Assembly (NCBI RefSeq): GCF_003063455.1
Contig: NZ_NESN01000003.1
Location: 372,001 to 436,000 of the forward strand
Reading direction: 5' to 3'
Source: Limnohabitans parvus II-B4
GTDB lineage: Bacteria > Pseudomonadota > Gammaproteobacteria > Burkholderiales > Burkholderiaceae_C
Length of the DNA: 64,000 nt
A model generated the notes under the pieces. That model was not told the origin of the DNA. It did not search any database and was given only the letters and a program-made list of their open reading frames with translations. Positions 45,319-54,061 of this stretch are shown in pieces. The first letter of the stretch is position 1. The number at the start of each line of letters is the position of its first letter. The position numbers and the translations under genes were made by a program.

Positions 45319-46275
45319 ATGAGCAAAACCATCAAAGTCGCCCTGGCGGGCGCAGGTGCCTTTGGCATCAAACACTTGGACGGCATCAAAAACATCGATG
45401 GCGTGGAAGTCGTCTCGCTGATCAGCCGTGACATCGAAAAAACCAAAGAAGTCGCTGCCCAATACGGCATTGCCCACGCCACGACCGAGCTGGACGAAGC
45501 CCTGGCTTTGAAAGAAGTCGATGCCGTCATCTTGTGTACGCCCACGCAAATGCACGCCAGCCAGACCCTGGCCTGCCTGAAGGCGGGCAAGCATGTGCAG
45601 GTCGAAATTCCGCTGTGCGATGTGTACAAGGAAGGCCAGGAAGTGCTGCGTGTTCAAAAGGAAACCGGGCTGGTGGCCATGGTGGGTCATACCCGTCGCT
45701 TCAACCCCAGCCACCAGTGGGTGAATAACAAGATCAAGGCTGGCGAGTTCAACATCCAACAAATGGATGTGCAGACCTACTTCTTCCGACGCACCAACAT
45801 GAACGCGCTGGGCCAGGCCCGCAGCTGGACCGACCACCTGCTGTGGCACCACGCTGCCCACACCGTGGACCTGTTCGCCTACCAGTGCGGCAGCCCCATC
45901 GTCAAAGCCAATGCGGTGCAAGGCCCGATCCACCCCGCTTTGGGCATCGCCATGGACATGAGCATCCAGCTGAAAGCCGCCAACGGTGCGATCTGCACAC
46001 TCAGCTTGAGCTTCAACAACGATGGCCCATTGGGCACTTACTTCCGCTACATCGGCGACACCGGCACTTATTTGGCCCGTTACGACGACCTGTACACCGG
46101 CAAGGAAGAAAAGATCGATGTGTCGCAAGTGGCTGTGTCCATGAACGGCATCGAGCTGCAAGACCGCGAGTTCTTTGCTGCGATCAAGGAAGGCCGTGAG
46201 CCCAACAGCTCGATTGCCCAAGTGTTGCCTTGCTACCAGGTCTTGCACGATCTGGAACAACAGCTGAATGGCTGA
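45319..46275 (+). CDS. ligC: 4-carboxy-2-hydroxymuconate-6-semialdehyde dehydrogenase
   Basis: A 318-residue Gfo/Idh/MocA-type NADP-dependent dehydrogenase. It oxidises the ring-cleavage product (as hemiacetal) to 2-pyrone-4,6-dicarboxylate. The Rossmann motif is GAGAFGIKH (residues 10-18), followed by LCTPTQMHA and EIPLCD, and the VGHTRRFNPSHQW active-site stretch of this family. Strong TTGGAGAAA site ahead of ATG 45319. Completes ligJ-K-I-A-B-C, the PmdE-F-D-A-B-C order. Confidence 0.94.
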   Translation: MSKTIKVALAGAGAFGIKHLDGIKNIDGVEVVSLISRDIEKTKEVAAQYGIAHATTELDEALALKEVDAVILCTPTQMHASQTLACLKAGKHVQVEIPLCDVYKEGQEVLRVQKETGLVAMVGHTRRFNPSHQWVNNKIKAGEFNIQQMDVQTYFFRRTNMNALGQARSWTDHLLWHHAAHTVDLFAYQCGSPIVKANAVQGPIHPALGIAMDMSIQLKAANGAICTLSLSFNNDGPLGTYFRYIGDTGTYLARYDDLYTGKEEKIDVSQVAVSMNGIELQDREFFAAIKEGREPNSSIAQVLPCYQVLHDLEQQLNG

Positions 46276-46278
46276 CCT

Positions 46279-47457
46279 GTGAGCACACTGCAAGCTGAGC
46301 GCAACAGCTTGCGCGTGATGGGACTGGCGGGTTTCGCCAGCATGGCGTCCATGCGCCTGTGCGACCCGATGCTGGTGGTCTTGGGACAAGAGTTCCAGGT
46401 CACCACCGGTGATGCGTCGCGTGTGGTGGCGTCTTTCGCCATCGCTTACGGCGTGTTGCAGTTGTTTTATGGCCCGCTGGGTGACCGCTTTGGCAAGTTG
46501 CGTGTGATTTCGTTGGCTGTGCTGGCCTGCGCCGTATTCAGCGCCATCACCAGCATGGCGTCTGACCTCACGCTGCTGGTCGTCATGCGTGCTTTCATGG
46601 GCGCAGCGGCGGCAGGCATCATTCCTTTGTCCATGGCCTGGATTGGCGATCAGGTGGCCTATGACCGCAGGCAGGAAACCTTGGCCAAGCTGATGGGCTA
46701 CACCGTCAGCGGCATGATGGCCGGGTTGTGGTTTGGCGGCTTTGCAGCAGAACATCTGGGCTGGCGCATGGCGTTTGCGGTGGTGTCTGCACTGTTTGCC
46801 TTGGCGGCATTCATTCTGTGGCGCAAGTTGCGCAGTACCCCTGTACCGGCTGTGACCGCCGGTGCCCCTGGTTTCATGGCGTCTTTTGCCGCCACGTTCC
46901 AGATGCTGCGCGTGGCGCGTGTGCGTCAGGTTCTTGCCGTGACGGCCATCGAAGGCGCTTTGGTCTTCGGTGCCATGGCGTTCATCCCCACCCATTTGCA
47001 CCAGCAGTTCGACATGAGCGTGGTCTTTGCGGGCTCGGTCATGATGCTTTATGGCGTGGGTGGCTTGCTTTACAGCCAGTTGGCGCGTCGCTGGCTCGGC
47101 TGGCTCGGGGGCGAGCGGGGGCTTGTCAAAACCGGCGTAGTTTGCATTTCTGCAGGGCTGCTGACGCTGGCTTGGGCTCACCATCCCGCCTTGGGCATGC
47201 TGGGCTGCTTTGCCACCGGCTTTGGTTTTTACATGCTGCACAACACGCTGCAGGTGCAGGCCACGCAAATGGCTCCTGCCTCACGCGGCACAGCGGTCAC
47301 GTTGTTTGCCTGTTTGCTGTTCTTTGGTCAGTCGAGCGGTGTGGTGCTCATGGCCGAAAGCGTGGACCGGGATTGGCTGCCCTACACCCTGAGCTTGGCC
47401 GCGGTGGGTGTGGCCCTGTTGGGCTATTTTGTGAATCGGCTGGTGGGGCGGCACTGA
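46279..47457 (+). CDS. MFS transporter, likely aromatic acid or catabolite carrier
   Basis: A 392-residue major facilitator with twelve predicted helices. The loop 2-3 signature is YGPLGDRFGKLRVI. It starts at a GTG at 46279, three bases after ligC; the next in-frame ATG (46318) would cut into the first helix. The Comamonas pmd operon contains a transporter gene, pmdK, at its start, so this may be the functional counterpart moved to the far side. Drug export cannot be excluded from sequence. Confidence 0.82.
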   Translation: MSTLQAERNSLRVMGLAGFASMASMRLCDPMLVVLGQEFQVTTGDASRVVASFAIAYGVLQLFYGPLGDRFGKLRVISLAVLACAVFSAITSMASDLTLLVVMRAFMGAAAAGIIPLSMAWIGDQVAYDRRQETLAKLMGYTVSGMMAGLWFGGFAAEHLGWRMAFAVVSALFALAAFILWRKLRSTPVPAVTAGAPGFMASFAATFQMLRVARVRQVLAVTAIEGALVFGAMAFIPTHLHQQFDMSVVFAGSVMMLYGVGGLLYSQLARRWLGWLGGERGLVKTGVVCISAGLLTLAWAHHPALGMLGCFATGFGFYMLHNTLQVQATQMAPASRGTAVTLFACLLFFGQSSGVVLMAESVDRDWLPYTLSLAAVGVALLGYFVNRLVGRH

Positions 47458-47526
47458 GTCCATCCAGTCAGGTTGTTTGGGTCTTGAGGCGATAAGATTG
47501 CAGCCTTGTTTGCTGGAAACTTTTTC

Positions 47527-48360
47527 ATGACCGACCGTTACGCCGTCATCGGCAACCCCATTGAGCAGAGCAAGTCGCCGCTCATTCATACCGCTTTTGC
47601 TCAGGTTACGGGCCAAAACATCGATTACACGAAGCTGCTGGCCCCTTTGGGCGGTTTTTCAGCGGTGGTAGACGCGTTTCGCTTGGCTGGTGGGCGAGGC
47701 ATGAACGTGACGGCACCCTTCAAACTCGATGCCTTTGCCTATGCCACCGAACTGGCGCCCAGCGCTCAGATGGCCGGTGCCGTCAACGCCATGAAGTTTG
47801 AGGGCGGCAAGGTGTATGCCGAAAACTTTGACGGCGTGGGCCTTGTGCGCGATCTGGTGCACAACTTGAATTGCCCGTTGCAAGGGCGACGGGTCTTGAT
47901 TTTGGGGGCAGGCGGTGCCACGCGCGGTGCCTTGTTGCCCATCTTGGCGCAAGGACCAGCCGAGTTGGTGATTGTGAACCGGACTGTCGCCAAGGCTCAG
48001 GAATTGGTCGAATTGGCCCGCAAACACCAAAGCGGTTCGGTGCCGGTTCGGGGCATCGGCTATGCCGATCTGGGCGATCAAAGCTTTGACGTGGTGTTGA
48101 ATGCCACCTCGGCCAGCCTCACGGCTGAATTGCCCCCTTTGTCTGCGTCGGCCTTTGCATCCGGTTGTTTGGCTTACGAGCTGGCCTATGGCAAAGGCCT
48201 CACCCCTTTCCTGAAACTGGCCAGCCAAGCCGGTGTGACACGCTTGGCCGATGGCGCGGGCATGCTGGCCGAGCAGGCGGCCGAGGCTTTTGCGTGGTGG
48301 CGCGGCGTGCGGCCGGACACTGCTGCAGTGATTGAAAAACTGACTGTGCCCTTGGTCTGA
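47527..48360 (+). CDS. aroE: Shikimate dehydrogenase
   Basis: A 277-residue AroE, reducing 3-dehydroshikimate to shikimate with NADPH (or the reverse). It has VIGNPIEQSKSPLIH at the N-terminus, the catalytic Lys in MNVTAPFK, the partner Asp in ENFDGVGL, and the cofactor loop LILGAGGATRG followed by NRTVAKAQEL, whose Arg suits NADP. It is closer to biosynthetic AroE than the paralogue at 55774. Its presence in the catabolic operon links protocatechuate and shikimate metabolism. Confidence 0.92.
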   Translation: MTDRYAVIGNPIEQSKSPLIHTAFAQVTGQNIDYTKLLAPLGGFSAVVDAFRLAGGRGMNVTAPFKLDAFAYATELAPSAQMAGAVNAMKFEGGKVYAENFDGVGLVRDLVHNLNCPLQGRRVLILGAGGATRGALLPILAQGPAELVIVNRTVAKAQELVELARKHQSGSVPVRGIGYADLGDQSFDVVLNATSASLTAELPPLSASAFASGCLAYELAYGKGLTPFLKLASQAGVTRLADGAGMLAEQAAEAFAWWRGVRPDTAAVIEKLTVPLV

Positions 48361-48439
48361 GCCTGACTTCAGCCACGGTGCACGAGCTCGGGCATGACCG
48401 TGCCTGACATCCCAAATTGATTCCTTAAGGAGAAGCATC

Positions 48440-49438
48440 ATGAACAAGCCATATTTCAGCCGCCGTGATTTCTTGACTTCCGGCGCAGCCAGCGCATCGG
48501 GTCTGTGGTTGCCTGCTGCGTTGGCTCAGTCGGCCTGGCCTGCCAAGCCCTTGCGCCTGGTGGTGCCATTTGCGACGGGCGGAAGTTCCGAGATTGTGGC
48601 CCGTGCCGTGGCTGGCGAGCTGGGCAAAACCATTGGCCAAAGCGTGTTTGTGGACAACAAACCCGGTGCAGCAGGCAACATCGCCATGCAGGAAGTGGCG
48701 GGCAGCACCGATGAGCACACTTTGATCCTCGGCCACATCGGCACCTTGGCCGTTAATCCGTACATCTTTCCGAAATTGCCGTACGACGCCAACCGCGATT
48801 TCGCCCCTGTTACCTTGGTGGCCAAAGTGCCCAGCTTGTACGTCGTGCACCCTGACTTGCCGGTGAAGAACCTCAAGGAATTCGTGGCCTATGCAAAAGC
48901 CCGCCCTGGCCAAATGAACTATGGCTCTGCAGGCAATGGCAGCGCTGGTCATCTGGCCTTTGAATACCTGAAGATGGCCACTGAAACCTTTGTGCTCCAC
49001 GTGCCTTACCGCGGCACAGGGCCGATGTTGACCGACCTGATGGCTGGCCGCTTGCAGGCTGCTTCTGTGGGCGCTCCTGCACTGTTGCAATTCATCAAAG
49101 CGGGCAAGTTGCGCTGCATTGCCACAGGGACTTCGCAGCGGCTGCCCCAGTTGCCCGACGTGCCCACCGTGGCCGAGCAGGGCTTCAAGGGTTTTGAGAT
49201 GACGCAGTGGTACGGCTTGCTGGCACCTGCCAAATGGGCCAAGCCCAATATGGCCAAGCTGGAGGTGGAATCCATGAAAGCCGCCCGCAGTGCTTTGGTG
49301 AAAGAAAAGCTGGCCAATGAAACAGCGCTGGCCGTGGGCAACACCGGTGCCGAATTTGAGGCGTTCATCAAGGTCGAGCAGGCCCGTTGGAAGCAGGTGA
49401 TTGCGCGCGCGCAAATCAAACCTGAAGGCATGGGTTGA
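48440..49438 (+). CDS. Bug/TctC binding protein with twin-arginine signal
   Basis: A 332-residue periplasmic binding protein. The N-terminus SRRDFLTSGAASASGLWLPAALAQ has the S-R-R-x-F-L twin-arginine motif, unlike the Sec signals of the other two Bug proteins. Bug landmarks are KPLRLVVPFATGGSSE, VDNKPGAAGNIAMQEVAG and VPYRGTGPMLTDLMAG. No TctA/TctB genes are nearby. Located at the end of the protocatechuate operon; the ligand may be an aromatic acid or its breakdown product. Confidence 0.88.
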   Translation: MNKPYFSRRDFLTSGAASASGLWLPAALAQSAWPAKPLRLVVPFATGGSSEIVARAVAGELGKTIGQSVFVDNKPGAAGNIAMQEVAGSTDEHTLILGHIGTLAVNPYIFPKLPYDANRDFAPVTLVAKVPSLYVVHPDLPVKNLKEFVAYAKARPGQMNYGSAGNGSAGHLAFEYLKMATETFVLHVPYRGTGPMLTDLMAGRLQAASVGAPALLQFIKAGKLRCIATGTSQRLPQLPDVPTVAEQGFKGFEMTQWYGLLAPAKWAKPNMAKLEVESMKAARSALVKEKLANETALAVGNTGAEFEAFIKVEQARWKQVIARAQIKPEGMG

Positions 49439-49445
49439 ATTCCAC

Positions 49446-49883
49446 ATGCCACGCATTCAGTTTGCTCTTCCTGATCATTTTGTTTTTGCCACCGACATCC
49501 AGATCTACATCAGCCACGTCAACCAGGGCGGGCACCTGGACAACGCCCAGCTGCTGACGCTGGTGTCTGAGGCGCGGGTGCGTTTTTTCAAATCACTGGG
49601 GTACGCCGAGGGCAATGTCGCCGGCTTCCCCATCGTGGTGGGCGACATGGTGGCGCAATACAAATCAGAAGGCTTTCACGGCGAAACCATGCGCGTGAGC
49701 ATGGTGCCGCAGGATCCTAATAAATACGGCTTTGACCTGGTCTACCGCATGGAATGCCTGGACACTGCGCGCGAAGTGGCGCGCGGCAAGATCGGCATCG
49801 TGTTTGTGGACCGCCAGACTCGGACAGTGGCGGCGGTGCCTGAAGTGTTTTTGCAAAAGGTGAATGACTTGAAGGCCATTTGA
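49446..49883 (+). CDS. Acyl-CoA thioesterase (4HBT hotdog family)
   Basis: A 145-residue hotdog-fold protein. The motif YISHVNQGGHLDNAQLLTLVSEARVRFFKSLGY (split over residues 20-52) corresponds to the catalytic region of 4-hydroxybenzoyl-CoA thioesterase-type enzymes, with Asn/His in place of the classical Asp. It begins seven bases after the Bug gene stop and is followed by a ferredoxin gene. It would hydrolyse an aromatic or short acyl-CoA; the substrate is unknown. Confidence 0.8.
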   Translation: MPRIQFALPDHFVFATDIQIYISHVNQGGHLDNAQLLTLVSEARVRFFKSLGYAEGNVAGFPIVVGDMVAQYKSEGFHGETMRVSMVPQDPNKYGFDLVYRMECLDTAREVARGKIGIVFVDRQTRTVAAVPEVFLQKVNDLKAI

Positions 49884-49887
49884 GCCC

Positions 49888-50109
49888 ATGCTGTTGCCGC
49901 GTATCGACACCGAGCGTTGCACCGGTTGTGGCTGGTGCGTGGCAGCGTGTCCACCGCGTGTGTTGAGTTTGCAGGTTGTGGCGTGGCGCAAGCATGCGCT
50001 GCTGCACGATGATTCAGGCTGCACGGGCTGCAGCAAATGTGCAAGGTGTTGCCCGTTTGGGGTGATCTCGATGGTGCCAGCGACCAAGTCTGACGAACGT
50101 CAGGCTTGA
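49888..50109 (+). CDS. 2[4Fe-4S] ferredoxin
   Basis: A 73-residue bacterial-type ferredoxin with two cluster motifs: C11/C14/C17...C21-P and C45/C48/C51...C55-P. It starts four bases after the thioesterase stop, so it belongs to the same transcript. A low-potential electron carrier; its partner is unknown. The co-oriented genes contain no oxidoreductase, but the truncated CoA-transferase gene facing it suggests that neighbouring genes were lost. Confidence 0.87.
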   Translation: MLLPRIDTERCTGCGWCVAACPPRVLSLQVVAWRKHALLHDDSGCTGCSKCARCCPFGVISMVPATKSDERQA

Positions 50110-50127
50110 TCGTTGGTGTGCTGTGCT

Positions 50128-50659
50128 TCAAGCCTTGAAGTGCGCGCTGTCCATGACCTTCAGGTCTTTGGCTACCAGTGGTGGGAAATCCATTTGGTCC
50201 AGCACGTCGCGTTGCAGGTCGACGCCGGGGGCGATCTCGAACAGCTCGATCCCTTGGGGTGTGAGGCGAAAGCTGGCGCGCTCGGTCAGATACAGAACTT
50301 CCTGCTGGCGGACCAGACCTTGCGGGCCAGAGAAAGTGATCTGATCCACTTTCTTGACCAGCTTTTTCACAGCCCCTTGTGCGGCCACCCGCATCTGACC
50401 GTCGCCGGTTGCCAGCTTGACGCCCTTGGCCGCCAGCGTGCCGCAGAACACCACTTTTTTCGCGTTCTGCGCGATGTCGATGAAGCCGCCAGGGCCGACA
50501 GTGACGCCGCCCAAGCGTGAGACGTTGACCGAGCCTTCTTCGTCGAACTCGCCAAAGCCCAAAAAGGCAATGTCCAGACCACCGCCGCCGTAGAAGTCGA
50601 ACTGCGTGGCGGCGTCCAGCATGGCCGTCGCGTTGCGCGCAGTTCGATTTTGCTGGACA
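50128..50659 (-). pseudogene. CoA-transferase gene, 3' fragment
   Basis: In the frame ending at 50128, about 175 codons encode NATAMLDAATQFDFYGGGGLDIAFLGFGEFD onward (split), ending DLKVMDSAHFKA. This is the C-terminal third of an acyl-CoA:acetate/3-ketoacid CoA-transferase (PCT/YdiF type, usually over 500 residues). The N-terminal part, including the catalytic Glu domain, is missing. Upstream homology stops at about 50640-50660 where the truncated IclR gene begins, in another frame. A 164-residue product from ATG 50622 could still be made but would lack catalytic residues. Confidence 0.8.
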
Positions 50660-51188
50660 GGGTGTACGAAGTGAAAGCCCGCAAGTCATACGACTTCAAC
50701 CATGCATCAATGAAGGCCTCGTCGCTGTAGGCCAACATGATCATGCCCGCTGCTGTCACCTGCGTGGGCACGCGGGTGCCCGTCATGTACCCGCTGGCCA
50801 TGTGCCTCTGCAACCCACTGCGAGCGATGAAAATCGTGTCGCCGCCATCCAGCACGCCCAGGTAAGCGATTTCTTCGGTGCCCGCCGTGATGCGCTGTAA
50901 AAAGGGTTGCACTAGGCGCGGCAAGCGTGCCGATTCCAGGTAGGCATGGCCCAGTCGCAAGATGCGTGGCATCAGCCAGTACAGCTTGCCGTCTGTGCCG
51001 ACATAGCCCAGATGGACAAGTGTTTTCAAGTACCGCCGTGCCGCAGTACGGGTCATCCCGCAGCGCTCCCCCATTTCGGTGGCGGTCAAGCGTGGGTGTG
51101 CGGCGTCAAAGCCCTCAATGATGTGCAAACCTTTTTCAAGGCCAGCAATCCAGTCGCGTGGATCCAGAGTATTTTCAGAAATTGACAT
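50640..51188 (-). pseudogene. IclR family regulator, C-terminally truncated by deletion
   Basis: The frame starts at ATG 51188 (MSISENTLDPRDWI) and encodes an intact IclR helix-turn-helix (LTATEMGERCGMTRTAARRYLKTLVHLGY) and the first part of the effector domain up to AFTSYTLSSK. The remaining ~70 residues of the ligand pocket are gone. The frame then continues out of phase through CoA-transferase DNA to 50367, adding a meaningless tail. PcaR/PobR-type IclR proteins regulate protocatechuate and related genes, so loss may have altered local control. Confidence 0.8.
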
Positions 51189-51345
51189 GGCCACTCAACC
51201 CTTTAGAAATTGAAGCCGTGAATTGTCGATTGTTTTCGTGGGTGCTTTCAAATGAAATCCATGATCGACTCCAGCAACACTGACACACCAAATTCATAGG
51301 GCTTGTCCTGATCAAGACGCGACACACATTCGCCTATACTGCCCA

Positions 51346-51365
51346 AATGAACCAATTGGTACATT
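51346..51365. promoter_or_regulatory. Operator candidate A overlapping the TetR start
   Basis: AATGAACCAATTGGTACATT is palindromic at 18 of 20 positions, centred on ACCAATTGGT. A closely related site lies at 52091-52110 ahead of the TRAP genes. It overlaps the first ATG of the TetR gene at 51347, suggesting autoregulation. Confidence 0.65.
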
Positions 51366-52039
51366 TCGAGGCATCTCAGCCATTGACACCAGATGCGGCC
51401 AGAGAGTCAGGGCGCACCAACGACCCGGCCCGCACCATGGCCGAGATCTTGGCCGTGGCCACGCACGAGTTTGCCGACAAAGGCCTGACCGGTGCGCGCA
51501 TCGACGCCATCGCGGCGGCCACGCGCACCAGCAAACGCATGATCTATTACTACTTCGGCAGCAAGGACGGCCTGTACCTGGCGGTGCTCGAAGAGGCTTA
51601 TCGGCGCATGCGGGCCATTGAATCGGATTTGCATCTGGGGGATTTACCTCCCATGGAGGCACTTCAAAAGCTGGTGGAGTTCACCTACGACCACCACCGG
51701 GACAACGAAGATTTCATCCGTCTGGTGATGAGCGAGAACATCCAGCGGGGCGACTACTTGCGCCAAAGCAGCAACATCCAGCAGTTGAACCAGAACGCCA
51801 TCCGCTCGGTGCGCGACGTGTACGACCGGGGCGTGGCGCAGGGCGTGTTCAGATCCGGGCTGGATCCGGTGGACATCCACTCGGCGATTTCAGCGTTCAC
51901 GTTTTTCAATGTCTCGAACCGCCATACCTTTGGGGTGATCTTTCAGAATCGGGCCAGCCAGGACAAGGCCGATACCCTCAAACGCGAACATGTGGTGGAT
52001 TTGATTTTGCGTTTTGTAAGTCATCAAATTTTGATATAG
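51347..52039 (+). CDS. TetR family regulator of the adjoining TRAP/quinate-shikimate genes
   Basis: A 230-residue TetR protein. The helix-turn-helix is TGARIDAIAAATRTSKRMIYYYFGSKDGLYLAVLEEAY (residues about 48-85). The C-terminal domain resembles the TetR_C group found beside aromatic catabolism genes (ENIQRGDYLRQSS, FTFFNVSNRHTF). The ATG at 51347 overlaps a palindromic operator that recurs before the TRAP operon. An internal start cannot be excluded, but the next ATG (51437) would remove conserved NDPART residues. Confidence 0.88.
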   Translation: MNQLVHFEASQPLTPDAARESGRTNDPARTMAEILAVATHEFADKGLTGARIDAIAAATRTSKRMIYYYFGSKDGLYLAVLEEAYRRMRAIESDLHLGDLPPMEALQKLVEFTYDHHRDNEDFIRLVMSENIQRGDYLRQSSNIQQLNQNAIRSVRDVYDRGVAQGVFRSGLDPVDIHSAISAFTFFNVSNRHTFGVIFQNRASQDKADTLKREHVVDLILRFVSHQILI

Positions 52040-52090
52040 CAGGTAGCTGTTTATTCAATTCCTGGATTAGGGAAATTACCTATCTTGGAA

Positions 52091-52110
52091 AACTAACCAG
52101 TTCGTACATT
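52091..52110. promoter_or_regulatory. Operator candidate B upstream of the TRAP operon
   Basis: The 16-base core AACCAGTTCGTACATT at 52095-52110 matches site A (51350-51365) at 14 of 16 positions. It lies 29 bases upstream of the dctQ ATG, where a repressor would block transcription of the TRAP genes. Confidence 0.6.
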
Positions 52111-52138
52111 AACGGTAGACCTTTTCAGGAGATGTGTG

Positions 52139-52675
52139 ATGGTTCAAAAATTCATTGACGGGTTTTGCAAAGCGCTGAACGTTGTCATTGCGGTGTGTCT
52201 GGCCGTGATGGTGGTGCTGGTGTTTGGCAACGTGGTCATGCGCTACGGCTTCAACTCGGGCATCACCTTGTCCGAAGAGTTGTCGCGCTGGTTGTTTGTC
52301 TGGATGACCTTCATGGGCGCGATCGTTGCATTGCGTGAGCATGGTCACCTGGGTACCGACATGTTGGTGGGAAAACTCGGTCCTGCGGGCAAGAAGTTTT
52401 GTCTAGGCTTGTCGTATGTGGCCATGTTGTTCATTTGCTGGTTGCTGTTCAGCGGTGCCTACCAGCAAGCCGTGATCAATCTGGACAGCACCAGTGCGGT
52501 GATGGAAGTGTCCATGGCCTGGATTTATGCGCCGGGTGTGGTGTTCGCGGTGTTGGGTGGCTTGATCTTGTTGACCGAGCTGTTTCGCTTGCTCACTGGC
52601 CAAATGCGTGACGAAGACCTGGTCATGATCCAGGAATCCGAAGAGTCGCCCCATGGCGGCGCTGACAAAGCCTGA
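52139..52675 (+). CDS. TRAP transporter small membrane subunit, DctQ family
   Basis: A 178-residue four-helix membrane subunit with the conserved FGNVVMRYGFNSGITLSEELSRWLFVWMTFMGA region (split). ATG 52139 follows AGGAG at seven bases; the in-frame GTG at 52136 is less likely. First gene of the operon dctQ-dctM-dctP. With aroQ, a shikimate dehydrogenase and dehydroshikimate dehydratase genes after it, the system probably imports quinate or shikimate. Confidence 0.9.
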   Translation: MVQKFIDGFCKALNVVIAVCLAVMVVLVFGNVVMRYGFNSGITLSEELSRWLFVWMTFMGAIVALREHGHLGTDMLVGKLGPAGKKFCLGLSYVAMLFICWLLFSGAYQQAVINLDSTSAVMEVSMAWIYAPGVVFAVLGGLILLTELFRLLTGQMRDEDLVMIQESEESPHGGADKA

Positions 52676-52691
52676 GTGACTGGAGACTGAC

Positions 52692-53969
52692 ATGACGATT
52701 GCTATTTTTGTTTTTTCATTGATCGGTGCGATGGCCATTGGCATCCCGATCGCGTTTTCTTTGCTGATCTGTGGTGTGGCCCTGATGTGGCACATGAACA
52801 TGTTCGATGCCCAGATCCTGGCGCAAAACCTGCTCGAAGGCTCGAACAGTTTCCCTTTGCTGGCGGTGCCGTTTTTCATGTTGGCCGGTGAAATCATGAA
52901 TGCGGGTGGTTTGTCCCGCCGCATCGTGAACTTTGCGATGGCCTGTGTCGGCCACATCAAAGGCGGTCTGGGTTATGTGACCATCATGGCGGCCGTGATC
53001 ATGGCCGCCTTGTCCGGCTCTGCCGTGGCCGATGCAGCGGCGCTGGCTTCTTTGCTGTTGCCCATGATGGTGGCTGCAGGTCATGACAAAGGCCGCTCGG
53101 CTGGCTTGATCGCATCGGCCGGCATCATCGCCCCGGTGATCCCGCCCAGCATTGGCTTTGTGATTTTTGGCGTGGCGGGCAACGTGTCCATCTCGAAGCT
53201 CTTCATGGCCGGCATTGTGCCGGGTATCCTGTTGGGTGCATCGCTTTGGATGACCTGGTGGTGGCTGGCGCGCCGTGAAGTAGTGCAAGTGCCGCCCCGC
53301 AAATCCATGGCCGAGATCATGGTGGCCATGCGCGAGGCCACCTGGGCCTTGGTGCTGCCCTTGATTGTGGTGTTCGGCCTCAAGTTCGGTGTCTTCACAC
53401 CGACCGAAGCCGCGGTGGTGGCCGCCGTGTATGCCTTGCTGATCTCGACCTTCATTTACCGCGAGCTGAGCCTGAAAGACCTATTTCCCTTGTTTGTGGC
53501 TTCTGCCAAGACCAGCGCGATCGTGATGTTTTTGGTGGCAGCGGCCATGGTCTCGGCCTGGCTGATCACGGTGGCCAACTTGCCGGGCGAATTGATCGCC
53601 TTGTTGCAGCCCTTGCTCGACAGCCCCCGTTTGCTCATGCTGACGATCATGGTTATCACCATGGTGGTGGGCACCGCGCTGGACATGACGCCGACCATCT
53701 TGCTTTTGACACCTGTGTTGATGCCTGTGGTCAAAGCCGCAGGCATTGACCCGGTTTATTTCGGTGTGTTGTTCATCATCAACAACGCGATTGGCTTGAT
53801 CACGCCCCCTGTGGGCACGGTGCTCAATGCGGTCGCCGGTGTGGGCAAGATCAGCATGGACGAAGTGACCAAGGGGGTGATTCCTTTCATGATCGCTCAG
53901 TTCACGATCATGTTTGCGATGGTGGCTTTCCCCGCTTTGGTGATGGTGCCAGCCCGCTGGTTCTATTGA
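52692..53969 (+). CDS. TRAP transporter large permease subunit, DctM family
   Basis: A 425-residue permease. Landmarks are PIAFSLLICGVALMW, PLLAVPFFMLAGEIMNAGGLSRRIV, AALSGSAVADAAALASLLLPMM and, in the second half, DMTPTILLLTPVLMP and GLITPPVGTVLN. It starts 17 bases after dctQ. A strong inverted repeat follows the stop, separating it from the binding protein gene. Confidence 0.93.
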   Translation: MTIAIFVFSLIGAMAIGIPIAFSLLICGVALMWHMNMFDAQILAQNLLEGSNSFPLLAVPFFMLAGEIMNAGGLSRRIVNFAMACVGHIKGGLGYVTIMAAVIMAALSGSAVADAAALASLLLPMMVAAGHDKGRSAGLIASAGIIAPVIPPSIGFVIFGVAGNVSISKLFMAGIVPGILLGASLWMTWWWLARREVVQVPPRKSMAEIMVAMREATWALVLPLIVVFGLKFGVFTPTEAAVVAAVYALLISTFIYRELSLKDLFPLFVASAKTSAIVMFLVAAAMVSAWLITVANLPGELIALLQPLLDSPRLLMLTIMVITMVVGTALDMTPTILLLTPVLMPVVKAAGIDPVYFGVLFIINNAIGLITPPVGTVLNAVAGVGKISMDEVTKGVIPFMIAQFTIMFAMVAFPALVMVPARWFY

Positions 53970-53977
53970 TTCCCGGC

Positions 53978-54010
53978 CTTGTCGTCTGACCGGGTACGCC
54001 AGACGACAAG
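53978..54010. terminator. Hairpin between dctM and dctP genes
   Basis: Perfect 11-bp arms CTTGTCGTCTG (53978-53988) and CAGACGACAAG (54000-54010) are followed by CCTTTTG. It can act as partial terminator or protect an mRNA end, uncoupling binding-protein expression from the permease. Confidence 0.65.
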
Positions 54011-54061
54011 CCTTTTGATGGTGGCGTACGTCCGATTCACTTTATTTTCTGGAGACATTTC

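Noticed and set aside
50367..50640. C-terminal tail of the IclR frame as a genuine novel domain
   Set aside because: The same DNA in another frame encodes a clear CoA-transferase C-terminus, so the tail is an out-of-frame read created by the deletion.
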